Shown one piece after another: positions 35,989-44,067 of a stretch of DNA of 64,000 nt. This stretch comes from Stappia stellulata (GTDB taxonomy: Bacteria; Pseudomonadota; Alphaproteobacteria; Rhizobiales; Stappiaceae). Both the position numbers and the translations under genes were made by a program. Location of the stretch: the NCBI RefSeq assembly GCF_020176715.1, contig NZ_JAIVMF010000004.1:1-64000 (forward strand), read 5' to 3'. Position 1 is the first letter of the stretch. Each line of letters starts with the position of its first letter. The notes below the pieces were generated by a model. That model did not search any database. It was not told the origin of the DNA and saw only the letters and a list, made by a program, of their open reading frames with translations.

Positions 35989-36958
35989 CGTGATCTCCGC
36001 AGGCATCGCCACGACGATCCAGGACATGGGACGTCCCGGTTATTATCACCTCGGGATCCCCATCGGCGGCGCGATGGACCGCTTGGCCCTTCGCACGGCA
36101 AACCTTCTGGTCGGCAATGCCGAGGAGGCAGCGGGCCTTGAATGCGTCTTCGTCGGCCCCGAGCTCGAGTTCACCGAGGACGCGACCGTCGCCGTCTGCG
36201 GCGCGGAGTTGCCGCCAAAGCTGGACGGCGACCCGCGCGAAACCTGGACGGCCTTCGCCGTCAAGGCGGGGCAGGTTCTCTCCTTCGATTTCCTGAAAGC
36301 CGGCGCGCGGGCCTATATCGCCATTTCGGGCGGCATCAACACCCCGCCGATGCTCGGCAGCCGCTCGACCTATGCCATCGGGGCGCTCGGCGGTGTGGAA
36401 GGGCGCGCCGTGCAGCCTGGCGACAGCCTGCCGCTGGGTGCCTCGGTGCGTGCCGCCAAGGAAGGGGCAAGCGTGCCCGCGAAGCTGCGGCGCGGTCCGG
36501 ACAATCCGGCAGAGTTGCGTGTGCTGCCGGGCCTCTACTGGCACCGCATCACCGAAGAGGCGCAGCGAGACTTCTTCGACGACACCTGGAAGGTGGCGAA
36601 TGAGGCCGACCGCATGGGCTATCGCTTCCAGGGCGGGCGCAAGCTCGCGTTCGTCGAACGCGACCAGCCTTTCGGTGCCGGCGCCGATCCCTCCAACATC
36701 ACCGACGCCTGCTATCCCTACGGGTCCGTGCAGGTTCCAAGCGGAACGGAGCCGATCGTGCTGCACCGCGACGCGGTCTCCGGCGGCGGGTATTTCATGA
36801 TCGGGACGGTCATTTCCGCCGACATGGACCTGATTGGCCAGTTGCAGCCGCACACGCCCACGCGCTTCGTCAAGGTCGACATGGAAACGGCGCTCGCCGC
36901 CCGCCGCGACCGCGCACGAACGATGGATGCGATCCGCAACGCGCTTGTCGCGAGCTGA
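35978..36958 (+). CDS. Biotin-dependent carboxyltransferase subunit, PxpC/KipA family
   Basis: A 326-residue protein of the allophanate hydrolase subunit 2 / KipA family, the other half of a urea-carboxylase-type carboxyltransferase. Signatures: TTIQDMGRPGYYHLGIPIGGAMD at the start, ISGGINTPPMLGSRSTY in the middle, and SNITDACYPYGSVQVPSGTEPIVLHRDA near residue 235. It overlaps the PxpB-like gene by 11 bp and is the last gene of the operon. Confidence 0.87.
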   Translation: MPVNVISAGIATTIQDMGRPGYYHLGIPIGGAMDRLALRTANLLVGNAEEAAGLECVFVGPELEFTEDATVAVCGAELPPKLDGDPRETWTAFAVKAGQVLSFDFLKAGARAYIAISGGINTPPMLGSRSTYAIGALGGVEGRAVQPGDSLPLGASVRAAKEGASVPAKLRRGPDNPAELRVLPGLYWHRITEEAQRDFFDDTWKVANEADRMGYRFQGGRKLAFVERDQPFGAGADPSNITDACYPYGSVQVPSGTEPIVLHRDAVSGGGYFMIGTVISADMDLIGQLQPHTPTRFVKVDMETALAARRDRARTMDAIRNALVAS

Positions 36959-36963
36959 CGTCG

Positions 36964-37064
36964 GACAGCGGACTGTCGACCACGATGCAGGATGCGTCCT
37001 GGTGGAGCGGATTCGACACGTGAGCCCCGCTCGCGGCGAGGCGCTTGTTTCTCTGTCGAATCCG
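36964..37064. terminator. Structured convergent intergenic region with long inverted repeat
   Basis: A small hairpin (GACAG cgga CTGTC, 36964-36977) is followed by a perfect 11-bp inverted repeat CGGATTCGACA / TGTCGAATCCG at 37008-37018 and 37054-37064, with a 35-bp GC-rich loop that can itself fold. It sits between converging genes and probably terminates or insulates transcription from both sides. There is no long T-run. Confidence 0.4.
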
Positions 37065-37075
37065 AAACAGCTCCA

Positions 37076-38143
37076 TCAGGGGGCGCCGTTTTTCTTTCCG
37101 GCGACGCGGTGTGCGGCCCAGGGCAGCAGCGCCACGATCAGGAAGACGCGGGCCACATGGTGGGCGGCCACCATCGCGGGATCGATCATCAGCGCCAGCG
37201 CGACGACGCCCAGTTCCGGCGCGCCGCCGGGAAGATAGGCGAGAAACAGCGGCGCGACATCCGCCCCGGCAAACGGCGCCACGACGAGGGCCGCGGCCAG
37301 CGAGCCGGCGGCGAACACTAGCCCGACAACGGCCGCAAGCCATCCGTCCCTTGCAATCTGTCTCAAGGTGTAGTCGGCAAACCGCGCGCCGACGCCGGAT
37401 CCGATGACGATCTGCGCCAGGGCGGACAGGACCGGGGGAACATGCACCGTCACGAGGTCCGTGGCGTGGATCGCGGCGGATGCGAACAACGGCAGGAGCA
37501 GCATCACGGAGGGAAAGCGCACGCGGGTCGCGATGAACCAGCTTGCCACGGCGACCAGGGCGAGCGTGCCGTGCTCGACCAGGTCGAGGGCTTCCGAGCC
37601 GGAAAAGGCCGTCCGGTTGGCCTCCGCCAGGTCGATGCCGGAGATCCACTGGATCAGCAGCGGTGCACTGACCAGCAACACGACCAGACGCGCCGTATGG
37701 CACAGCACAACGCGGTTGGCCTCGGTCTTGTAGTGTTCCGCGAGCATCGTCACCACGGACAAGCCGCCGGGCATCGCGGCGAACAGTGCGGTCTCGCGGT
37801 TCATGTCGCCCCATCGGCGAAAGACCGCGTAGGCGAGACCGCAGAAGGCGAAGGACAGAAGCGTCATGACGGCAAGGCTGACGACCCAGCTTCCGGCCCG
37901 TGCAATCACATCGGGGGTGAAGCCGGTCCCGAGCATCGTGCCGATCGCGACCATGGCCCAGTTCCGCCATGCCGGGGGCAGGCCGGGGCGGAAGCCGGAA
38001 AGCTGACTGACGAGCGCCGAGGCAAACAGGCTCCCCAGGACCCAGGGGAGCGGAAGGTTCAGCAGATAGAATGCGCCGCCGCCGGCGCAGCCGATGCCGA
38101 CCGTTGCCGCGCCGCGCGCGACGGCGGACCGCACCACCGTCAC
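37076..38143 (-). CDS. AbrB-family membrane protein
   Basis: A 355-residue polytopic protein with two copies of the AbrB membrane domain, about ten helices. Characteristic blocks are LPLPWVLGSLFASALVS, GTMLGTGFTPDVI and AMPGGLSVVTMLAEHYKTEANRVVLCHTARLVVL in the first half, and YLPGGAPELGVVALALMIDPAMVAAHHVARV in the second. The chosen start is a GTG overlapping the tctA stop by 4 bp (GTGA). Such proteins are annotated as AbrB or putative ammonia monooxygenase but are membrane proteins of unknown, possibly transport, function. Coupling to tctA suggests a role in the same uptake system. Confidence 0.82.
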   Translation of the reverse strand: MTVVRSAVARGAATVGIGCAGGGAFYLLNLPLPWVLGSLFASALVSQLSGFRPGLPPAWRNWAMVAIGTMLGTGFTPDVIARAGSWVVSLAVMTLLSFAFCGLAYAVFRRWGDMNRETALFAAMPGGLSVVTMLAEHYKTEANRVVLCHTARLVVLLVSAPLLIQWISGIDLAEANRTAFSGSEALDLVEHGTLALVAVASWFIATRVRFPSVMLLLPLFASAAIHATDLVTVHVPPVLSALAQIVIGSGVGARFADYTLRQIARDGWLAAVVGLVFAAGSLAAALVVAPFAGADVAPLFLAYLPGGAPELGVVALALMIDPAMVAAHHVARVFLIVALLPWAAHRVAGKKNGAP

Positions 38144-39654
38144 TGCCCGGCGCGCCGCGCCTTGCGGGCGCGCAAGGCCTTGAGTGACGGTGCGCCGACA
38201 AGAACCGCGAGCATCGCAATGGCGAGGACGAGTGCAATCGGCCGTTCCAGAAGATAGGTCATCGGCTGGTTGTTCGAGATCTGCAGCGTGCGCACAAGTT
38301 CGCCCTCCATCATCCGGCCGAGCAGCAGGCCGATCACGGTCGCGGCAACCGGGTAGGCGTTGCGGCGCATCAGCCATCCAAGCAGTGCGAAGGCGGCGAC
38401 GGTCAGCGGTCCGGCGATCGTTCCGGTGATCCCGTAGCCGCCCCAGGCGCACATCGCAAGCACGCTCGGCACCAGATAGGCGAGGGGAACGCGAACCACC
38501 ATTCCCAGCACCCGCAGCATCAACAGCCCGACCACCGCAAGCAGCAGCACCTGGCCGAGGTTGCCGAGAATGATCGAATAGACCACGTCGGTCTGGTTGC
38601 GGATGAAGGACGGGCCGCCGATGATGTTGTGGAACGAGAAGGCGGCAAGCAGCACGGCGGTCGCCGCGCCGCCGGGAATGCCGAGGGCGAGAAGCGCGGT
38701 CATCGAGCCACCCTCGGAGCTGCTGTTTGCGGATTCGGCCGCGATCACGCCCTCGGGCGCTCCCTTGCCGAAGGCTTCGGGTGTGCGCGAGGTACGGCGG
38801 GCCTCGCCGTAGGAAACAAGGTTCGCGACCGAGGAGCCGACGCCGGGGATCGCGCCGATGCCGGCGCCGATCAGGCTGCCGCGCAGAAGCACGGCGGGAT
38901 AGCGGAAGGTCTCCGCCACGCCGGCCAGGATCTTCCTGAGCGAAATGTCGCGCTGGGCCTCGTCGGTCACCAGATAGCTGCTGCCCCTGAGCCGCAGCAG
39001 TTCGGAGGCGGCAAAAATCCCGATCATCGCCGGGACGGCCGGGATGCCGTCCAGCAGATGCGGGTTGCCGACGGTGGTGCGCATGATCCCGGTGGTCGAC
39101 ATGCCGATCTGGCTGAGAAGGAGCCCGAGAAAGCCGGCGAACAGGCCCTTGGCCACATTGCCGTCGTTGAGGGTCGCGATCAGGGTCAGGCCCCACAGCA
39201 CGACCACCACCATTTCCATCGGCCCGATTTTCAGCACCAGGGCGGCCATCGGCCCGATCAGCAGGAGCAGCAGGATATAGCCGATGAAGGACCCGACGAC
39301 GGATGCGGCAAGTCCGAGGCCGAGCGCCTCGTTGTGCTTGCCCTGCCGTGCCATGGGGTAGCCGTCGAAGGCGGTCGCGATGGAGGAGGAGGAGCCGGGG
39401 ATGTTCATCAGGATGGCGGTGACGCCACCGCCATAGGCGCCGCCCGTGAAGATCGCGGTCAGGAAGAGCATCGCCTGCAGGAAGTCCATGCCGAAGGTGA
39501 CGGGCAGGAACACCGCCATCGCCATGGAGATCTGAAGGCCGGGGATCGAGCCGAAAACCAGGCCGATCAGCAGCCCCGGTATCACCCAGATCCAGGGATC
39601 GAAGCTGGAAAACAGCAGGCCGAAGGCCTGCGACAAGGCGAATTGATCGAGCAT
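38140..39654 (-). CDS. tctA: Tripartite tricarboxylate transporter, large permease TctA
   Basis: A 504-residue TctA permease with about 12 membrane helices. Signature blocks include LIGLVFGSIPGLQISMAMAVFLPVTFGMD, TGGAYGGGVTAILMNIPGSSSSIATAFDGYPMARQGK near residue 72-108 and NSSSEGGSMTALLALGIPGGAATAVLLAAF near 312-340. It forms with TctB the membrane part of a secondary importer served by the TctC-type binding protein. It starts one base after tctB ends. Confidence 0.93.
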   Translation of the reverse strand: MLDQFALSQAFGLLFSSFDPWIWVIPGLLIGLVFGSIPGLQISMAMAVFLPVTFGMDFLQAMLFLTAIFTGGAYGGGVTAILMNIPGSSSSIATAFDGYPMARQGKHNEALGLGLAASVVGSFIGYILLLLLIGPMAALVLKIGPMEMVVVVLWGLTLIATLNDGNVAKGLFAGFLGLLLSQIGMSTTGIMRTTVGNPHLLDGIPAVPAMIGIFAASELLRLRGSSYLVTDEAQRDISLRKILAGVAETFRYPAVLLRGSLIGAGIGAIPGVGSSVANLVSYGEARRTSRTPEAFGKGAPEGVIAAESANSSSEGGSMTALLALGIPGGAATAVLLAAFSFHNIIGGPSFIRNQTDVVYSIILGNLGQVLLLAVVGLLMLRVLGMVVRVPLAYLVPSVLAMCAWGGYGITGTIAGPLTVAAFALLGWLMRRNAYPVAATVIGLLLGRMMEGELVRTLQISNNQPMTYLLERPIALVLAIAMLAVLVGAPSLKALRARKARRAGQ

Positions 39655-39655
39655 G

Positions 39656-40090
39656 TCAAAGCACCAGCGTCAGCATGGGATAGGGAAAGAGCGACCCGAA
39701 CCCCTTGACCAGGGCGAGGCTGAATATCGCGGCATAAAGGGGAGGGACCCAGAGGCTGCGCCCGCCGCTCATCACGATGCCGGCCCAGACGAAGACGAAG
39801 GTCGCCACGTCGAAGCCGACATGGGTGAGCGCGTAGCAGAAGATGCCGAAACCGGCGAGCAGGAGGAGATCGCCGAGCGCGCCGGCCGGTGCCGGGTCCG
39901 CGTCCGGACTGCGCAGGACTGTGACGACGATGCACAGCGCCAGAACGCCGAGCAGCAGCGCTGCGGGCGCCACCACGATGAGGTTGTTCAGACTGGTCGA
40001 GGCGGACAGCGCGCTCCAGAGAATGAAGCCCGTGATGGCAAGCACGATGCCGAGAAAGGCTGCATGGCTCGCGGAAAGTCTTGCACTCAT
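39656..40090 (-). CDS. tctB: Tripartite tricarboxylate transporter, small subunit TctB
   Basis: A 144-residue TctB protein with four membrane helices, the usual length and layout for the family, which has little sequence conservation. Start 40090: the ATG is preceded by AGGGGACAACC, while a longer reading has no such site. The position between tctC and tctA confirms the assignment. Confidence 0.88.
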   Translation of the reverse strand: MSARLSASHAAFLGIVLAITGFILWSALSASTSLNNLIVVAPAALLLGVLALCIVVTVLRSPDADPAPAGALGDLLLLAGFGIFCYALTHVGFDVATFVFVWAGIVMSGGRSLWVPPLYAAIFSLALVKGFGSLFPYPMLTLVL

Positions 40091-40123
40091 GGTTGTCCCC
40101 TGTGTGCCCACGCCCTGAGGGAA

Positions 40124-40142
40124 GCGGGGGCATGGCCCCCGC
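40124..40142 (-). promoter_or_regulatory. Intercistronic hairpin between tctC and tctB
   Basis: An 8-bp perfect stem GCGGGGGC / GCCCCCGC with a three-base loop in the 63-bp gap between the binding protein and small permease genes. There is no U-run, so it probably stabilises or partly attenuates the transcript, giving more binding protein than permease. Confidence 0.45.
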
Positions 40143-40153
40143 AATCTGTCGCG

Positions 40154-41140
40154 TTACTCGGCGCTGAAGCGCTTCAGAACCTCGAAGTTCGACTTGATGA
40201 TCTCGGTCGTGCGGTCCGGACCGAGCCACTCGGTACCGATCTTCTGGCCCTTGAGCTTTGCGACGAACTCCTTGTCCTCGAGCACGGCCTTGTAGGCGTC
40301 GACCATCTTCTGGAACGCTTCGGGATTGTTCTTCTTGAACTCCGCGTGGGCCGCAAGGCCGCGCATCGAGCCGGCCAGCACCGGAACCGTTTCCAGGCCG
40401 TTGTCGGCAAGCGCCGCGTTCAGGGTCGGGGCATCCCAGTCCGCGCTCGGCTCATCCGCAGCCAGTGCCAGCGGGCGAACGTATTCGGCGATGGACAAGG
40501 TGCCGTCTGCGGCGAGAACCGTCATGTCGACCTGGCCGCCGGCGACGGCGGTGCGGGCCGCGCCGCCCGACTGGTAGGTGACGATGCTGACCGCGCTCTT
40601 GTCGAGACCGAAGGCTTCCAGCGCAAGCTCGAGGTTGATCGCGCCGGTCGAGCCGGGCACGACGGAGACCTTCAGCTTGCCGGGCTCGGCCTTGGCCGCT
40701 TCCATGAACTCGCTCAAGGTCTTGAACGGAGTCTCGGCGTTGACCGCGAAGAGGTCGTAGTCGTTCCACTGCCCGTTGATGAAGGCGAAGTCGTCGAGCG
40801 TGTAGTCCGCCTCGAAGCGCAGCATCGCGTTGGAGATATAGGGATGGATCGACGTTGCCAGGAAATAGCTGCCGTCGGCCGGCATCTGGGAGAAGTAGGT
40901 GTGGCCGACATGGCCGCCGCCGCCTTCCTGATTGACCACCGAGATCGGGGTGCCGAGCTCGTCCTGCAGACGCTGGGCAAGGGCGCGCGCCGTGCGGTCC
41001 GCGGAGCCTCCGGGCCCGAGGGCGACGACGAAGGTGATCTTGCGCGGCGGCCAGGCGTCCTCCGCGCTTGCGGTTGCGGGCGTAAATGCTGCCGCCAGCG
41101 ACAGGCCGAGCGCGACTGCGGCGATTGCGATTTTCTTCAT
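40154..41140 (-). CDS. tctC: Tripartite tricarboxylate transporter substrate-binding protein (TctC/Bug)
   Basis: A 328-residue Bug-family periplasmic binding protein with a signal peptide (about 1-26, ending PATASAED). The mature start WPPRKITFVVALGPGGSADRTARALAQRLQDELG is the family signature. GGGAGG lies about 10 bp before the ATG. Bug proteins bind carboxylates; the linked PrpF and lyase genes point to a branched C5-C6 di- or tricarboxylate. First gene of a minus-strand operon tctC-tctB-tctA-abrB-like. Confidence 0.9.
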   Translation of the reverse strand: MKKIAIAAVALGLSLAAAFTPATASAEDAWPPRKITFVVALGPGGSADRTARALAQRLQDELGTPISVVNQEGGGGHVGHTYFSQMPADGSYFLATSIHPYISNAMLRFEADYTLDDFAFINGQWNDYDLFAVNAETPFKTLSEFMEAAKAEPGKLKVSVVPGSTGAINLELALEAFGLDKSAVSIVTYQSGGAARTAVAGGQVDMTVLAADGTLSIAEYVRPLALAADEPSADWDAPTLNAALADNGLETVPVLAGSMRGLAAHAEFKKNNPEAFQKMVDAYKAVLEDKEFVAKLKGQKIGTEWLGPDRTTEIIKSNFEVLKRFSAE

Positions 41141-41182
41141 GGTTGGGACGTCCTCCCAGACGTTTCTGATGTTGGATTGTAG

Positions 41183-41194
41183 TGCAATATTGCA
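41183..41194. promoter_or_regulatory. Palindrome in divergent region, possible GntR operator
   Basis: TGCAATATTGCA is a 12-bp perfect palindrome between tctC (starting 41140) and the GntR gene (41321). A TTGACA hexamer occurs at 41246-41251 on the plus strand and could be the -35 of the regulator promoter. The location suits a site controlling both directions. Confidence 0.45.
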
Positions 41195-41320
41195 GATTGA
41201 ATTGGTAGCGCTCCGATCGCTGCCGTGTCAAGCGAGTCATTCTTGTTGACATATTATTGAAATTAAACAATTTTATCGCTCAAAGAAGATTTGACCTTCC
41301 GAGAATTCGATTCGTGGAGG

Positions 41321-42013
41321 ATGAAATTGTCAACAATTAGCGAGACATCCCGGGGTCTTGTCGCGGAGCGACTCGCAGAGGATCTGCGCGACGACATTCT
41401 GTCCGGGCGGCTTCAGCCGGGCGCGCGTCTTGGAGAGGTGGCCCTGGCGGAGCGGTTCTCCGTCAGCAGGGGGCCCGTGCGCGCGGCGCTCAACCTGCTC
41501 AGCGAGGCGGGCATCGTGACGATCGTGCCGAACAGCGGTGCGCGCGTGCGTGAGTTGAGCCGTGCGGATGCGCGGGCGCTCTACGAGGTTCGCGCCGCGC
41601 TTGAGGGCGAGGCGGCCATGCTCGCGGCCTCCAGGGCAAATGGCGAAACGGCGGCGCGGTTCGCTGCGCTGCTCGATCAGCATGCCTCGGAAGTCGCCGC
41701 CCATCCTGAGGGCGCCTATCTTCAAGGCGCCGGCGACCGCGATTTTCATCTGGTCATCGCCAGGATGGCGGAAAACCCCCTGTTGCTGCGCTATCTCGCC
41801 GGGGAGCTCTATCCGCAGCTCTCGCTTCTGCGCGTCAAGCATCGCAACGTGACCGGCCGCGGCGCCAAGGCGCTTCACGAACACAAGCGCATCGCCGAGG
41901 CGATCGCCGACGGCGACGCCGAGGTGGCGGGGCTCCTGATGCGCCGCCACATCCGCAACAGCTGGACCGCGCTCGAGGCCCAGCTTTCCGAACATGTGGG
42001 AGAGGGCGAATGA
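41321..42013 (+). CDS. GntR-family regulator, FCD subfamily
   Basis: About 230 residues. The winged helix-turn-helix region is LSGRLQPGARLGEVALAERFSVSRGPVRAALNLLSEAGIV, and the FCD domain includes YEVRAALEGEAAMLAA, GDRDFHLVIARMAENPLL and EHKRIAEAIADGDAEVAGLLMRRHI. The start is ambiguous: GGAGG abuts the ATG at 41321 with no spacer, whereas a TTG at 41327 lies at ideal distance (6 bp). It overlaps the PrpF-like gene by 4 bp and is divergent from tctC, so it probably controls both transport and catabolic genes. Confidence 0.85.
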   Translation: MKLSTISETSRGLVAERLAEDLRDDILSGRLQPGARLGEVALAERFSVSRGPVRAALNLLSEAGIVTIVPNSGARVRELSRADARALYEVRAALEGEAAMLAASRANGETAARFAALLDQHASEVAAHPEGAYLQGAGDRDFHLVIARMAENPLLLRYLAGELYPQLSLLRVKHRNVTGRGAKALHEHKRIAEAIADGDAEVAGLLMRRHIRNSWTALEAQLSEHVGEGE

Positions 42014-43179
42014 GCCAGGACCGTATTCCCGCCGCCTTCATTCGCGGCGGGACGTCGAAGGCCGTTGTGCTGAAGCGCGCGGATCTGCCGGAAGACGAGG
42101 CGGCATGGGCGTCGCTGTTCGCAGCCCTCATGGGAAGCCCCGATCCCTACAAGCGCCAGCTGGACGGAATGGGCGGAGGCCTGTCCTCGCTCAGCAAGGT
42201 CTGCATTGTCGGTCCCCCCACCCGCTCCGACGCGGATGTCGACTATACGTTTGCCCAGGTCGGCGTCACCACGGACCAGGTCGACTTCACCGGAAACTGC
42301 GGCAACATGAGCTCCGCGATCGGCCCCTTCGCCTATGACGAGGGGCTGGTTGCCGGTCCGCGCGAGGGCATGGCCGAGGTTCGCATCAACAACACCAACT
42401 CCGGCAAGATCATCCTTGCGCGCTTTCCGGTCCGCGACGGACGTGCCGTTGTCGGCGGCACCTTGGCCATTCCCGGTGTGCCCGGGACCGGGGCGTCCGT
42501 TTCGCTCGATTTCCTCGACCCCGCCGATACCTTCGGCAAGGGCGTGCTGCCGGAAGGTCGATCACTGCACCGGCTGACGCTTGCCGACGGGCGCAGGGTG
42601 CGCGCAACGATGATCGACGCGGCGGTTCCCTCCGTTTTCGTCGACGCCGGCGATGTCGGTGGCGATGCGGGTGCTGACCCCGCCGATATCGATGCGGATG
42701 TGGCGTTGATGGCCGGTCTGGAGGAAATCCGCTGCGCGGCGTCGGTGCGCATGGGGCTGACCGGGGATCTCGATGCGGCCGCCAGGCGCATGGCGACGCC
42801 GAAGGTCGCCATGGTCGGGAAGGCCGGCCCCTATCGCGACCTTTCCGGAATGTTGCATCCGGCCGAGGGCCACGATCTCCAGATCCGGATGATCTCGGCC
42901 GGCCAGGCGCATCGCGCGGTTCCCGTTACCGGGGCGCTGGCGCTTGCCTGCGCTGCTGCCGTCGACGGGTCCGTGGTGGCGGCCTGCCTGCCCGAAGGGG
43001 CCGACGTCTTGAACCTGCGTATCGCCACGCCGAGCGGCATTCTCTCGGTCGGGGCGATGCGCGATCCCGACGGGACCGGCATTCGCAGTGCCCGCATCCT
43101 GCGCACCCAGCGGCGCCTGATGGACGGCTACGTCTACCTCCGCGCGCCCATGCCCGATTTTTCCGCCGATCAGAACTGA
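42010..43179 (+). CDS. PrpF-family isomerase (methylaconitate / oxalomesaconate type)
   Basis: A 389-residue PrpF family protein. The hallmarks are IPAAFIRGGTSKAVVLKRADLP at the start, LDGMGGGLSSLSKVCIV near residue 52-68 and VDFTGNCGNMSSAIGPFA near 95-112. Members move a double bond in tricarboxylates (2-methylaconitate cis-trans isomerase, 4-oxalomesaconate tautomerase). Here it is encoded with a lyase of the 2-methylisocitrate lyase family and a TctABC importer, so an unsaturated branched tricarboxylate or dicarboxylate is the likely substrate. AcnD and PrpC, expected in the methylcitrate cycle, are absent. Confidence 0.82.
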   Translation: MSQDRIPAAFIRGGTSKAVVLKRADLPEDEAAWASLFAALMGSPDPYKRQLDGMGGGLSSLSKVCIVGPPTRSDADVDYTFAQVGVTTDQVDFTGNCGNMSSAIGPFAYDEGLVAGPREGMAEVRINNTNSGKIILARFPVRDGRAVVGGTLAIPGVPGTGASVSLDFLDPADTFGKGVLPEGRSLHRLTLADGRRVRATMIDAAVPSVFVDAGDVGGDAGADPADIDADVALMAGLEEIRCAASVRMGLTGDLDAAARRMATPKVAMVGKAGPYRDLSGMLHPAEGHDLQIRMISAGQAHRAVPVTGALALACAAAVDGSVVAACLPEGADVLNLRIATPSGILSVGAMRDPDGTGIRSARILRTQRRLMDGYVYLRAPMPDFSADQN

Positions 43180-43194
43180 AGAAGAGACACATTC

Positions 43195-44067
43195 ATGCTC
43201 AATCACGAAATCAACCGCGCCTTCAAGCAACGGATCCTCGGCGGCGGACCCGTGCTCATGCCCGGTGCCGCGAACGCGCTCGCGGCCCGCATCATCGAGG
43301 AACAGGGTTTTGAGGCGATCTATCTGTCCGGCGCGGGGCTGACCAACACCTATCTCGGAATGCCGGACATGGGCTTCATCGGCCTGAGCGAGATCGCGCA
43401 GCATACCTCGACGATCCGCGATGCCACCGAGCTTCCCATCGTTGTCGATGCCGACAACGGGTTCGGCAATGCCCTCAACGTCCGCCACGCCATCCGCACC
43501 CTGGAACGCGCCGGCGCCAGCGCCGTGCAGCTTGAGGACCAGAAGATCCCGAAGCGGTGCGGTCATTTCTCGGGCAAGGAGGTGGTGCCGCTTGCCGAGG
43601 CCCGCTCGCGGATCCGCGCCGCCGTCGACGCCCGCCAGGACGCAAACACCATGATCGTGGCGCGCACCGACGCGCGCGCGACCGACGGGTTTACCGAGGC
43701 GCTCGACCGGGCCGCCGCCTTCATCGAGGACGGGGCGGACATCACCTTCGTCGAGGCGCCGCAGTCCATCGAGGAGATGCGCGGCATCCCGGCGGCGCTC
43801 AAGGGAACCCCGCAGCTCGTCAATCTGGTGGTTGGCGGCAAGACGCCGATCCTCGACCTTGAGGAGCTGGGCGGGATGGGCTTTTCGCTGGTGCTCTATG
43901 CCAATGTCGCGCTGCAGTCGGCGATCCATGGCATGACCGTGGCGCTGTCCCAGCTGAAGGACACCGGCAAAATGGATGAATCCGGTCCGGTCGCCAGTTT
44001 CCTCGAGCGACAGCGCATGGTGCGCAAGGATCTCTTCGACGAGCTGGAAACCCGCTACGCGATCTAG
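43195..44067 (+). CDS. PEP mutase / isocitrate lyase family C-C lyase
   Basis: A 290-residue TIM-barrel lyase. The DADNGFGNALNV metal-binding loop and the active-site gate KIPKRCGHFSGKEVV are typical of 2-methylisocitrate lyase and 2,3-dimethylmalate lyase. The substrate range cannot be settled from these motifs. It begins 15 bp after the PrpF-like gene. Together they suggest isomerisation or hydration products being cleaved to pyruvate or glyoxylate and a second acid. Confidence 0.82.
   Translation: MLNHEINRAFKQRILGGGPVLMPGAANALAARIIEEQGFEAIYLSGAGLTNTYLGMPDMGFIGLSEIAQHTSTIRDATELPIVVDADNGFGNALNVRHAIRTLERAGASAVQLEDQKIPKRCGHFSGKEVVPLAEARSRIRAAVDARQDANTMIVARTDARATDGFTEALDRAAAFIEDGADITFVEAPQSIEEMRGIPAALKGTPQLVNLVVGGKTPILDLEELGGMGFSLVLYANVALQSAIHGMTVALSQLKDTGKMDESGPVASFLERQRMVRKDLFDELETRYAI

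Noticed and set aside
37076-39196. A 706-residue minus-strand frame spanning abrB-like and tctA
   Set aside because: Its first half is an out-of-frame reading of tctA. The real gene starts at the GTG overlapping the tctA stop.
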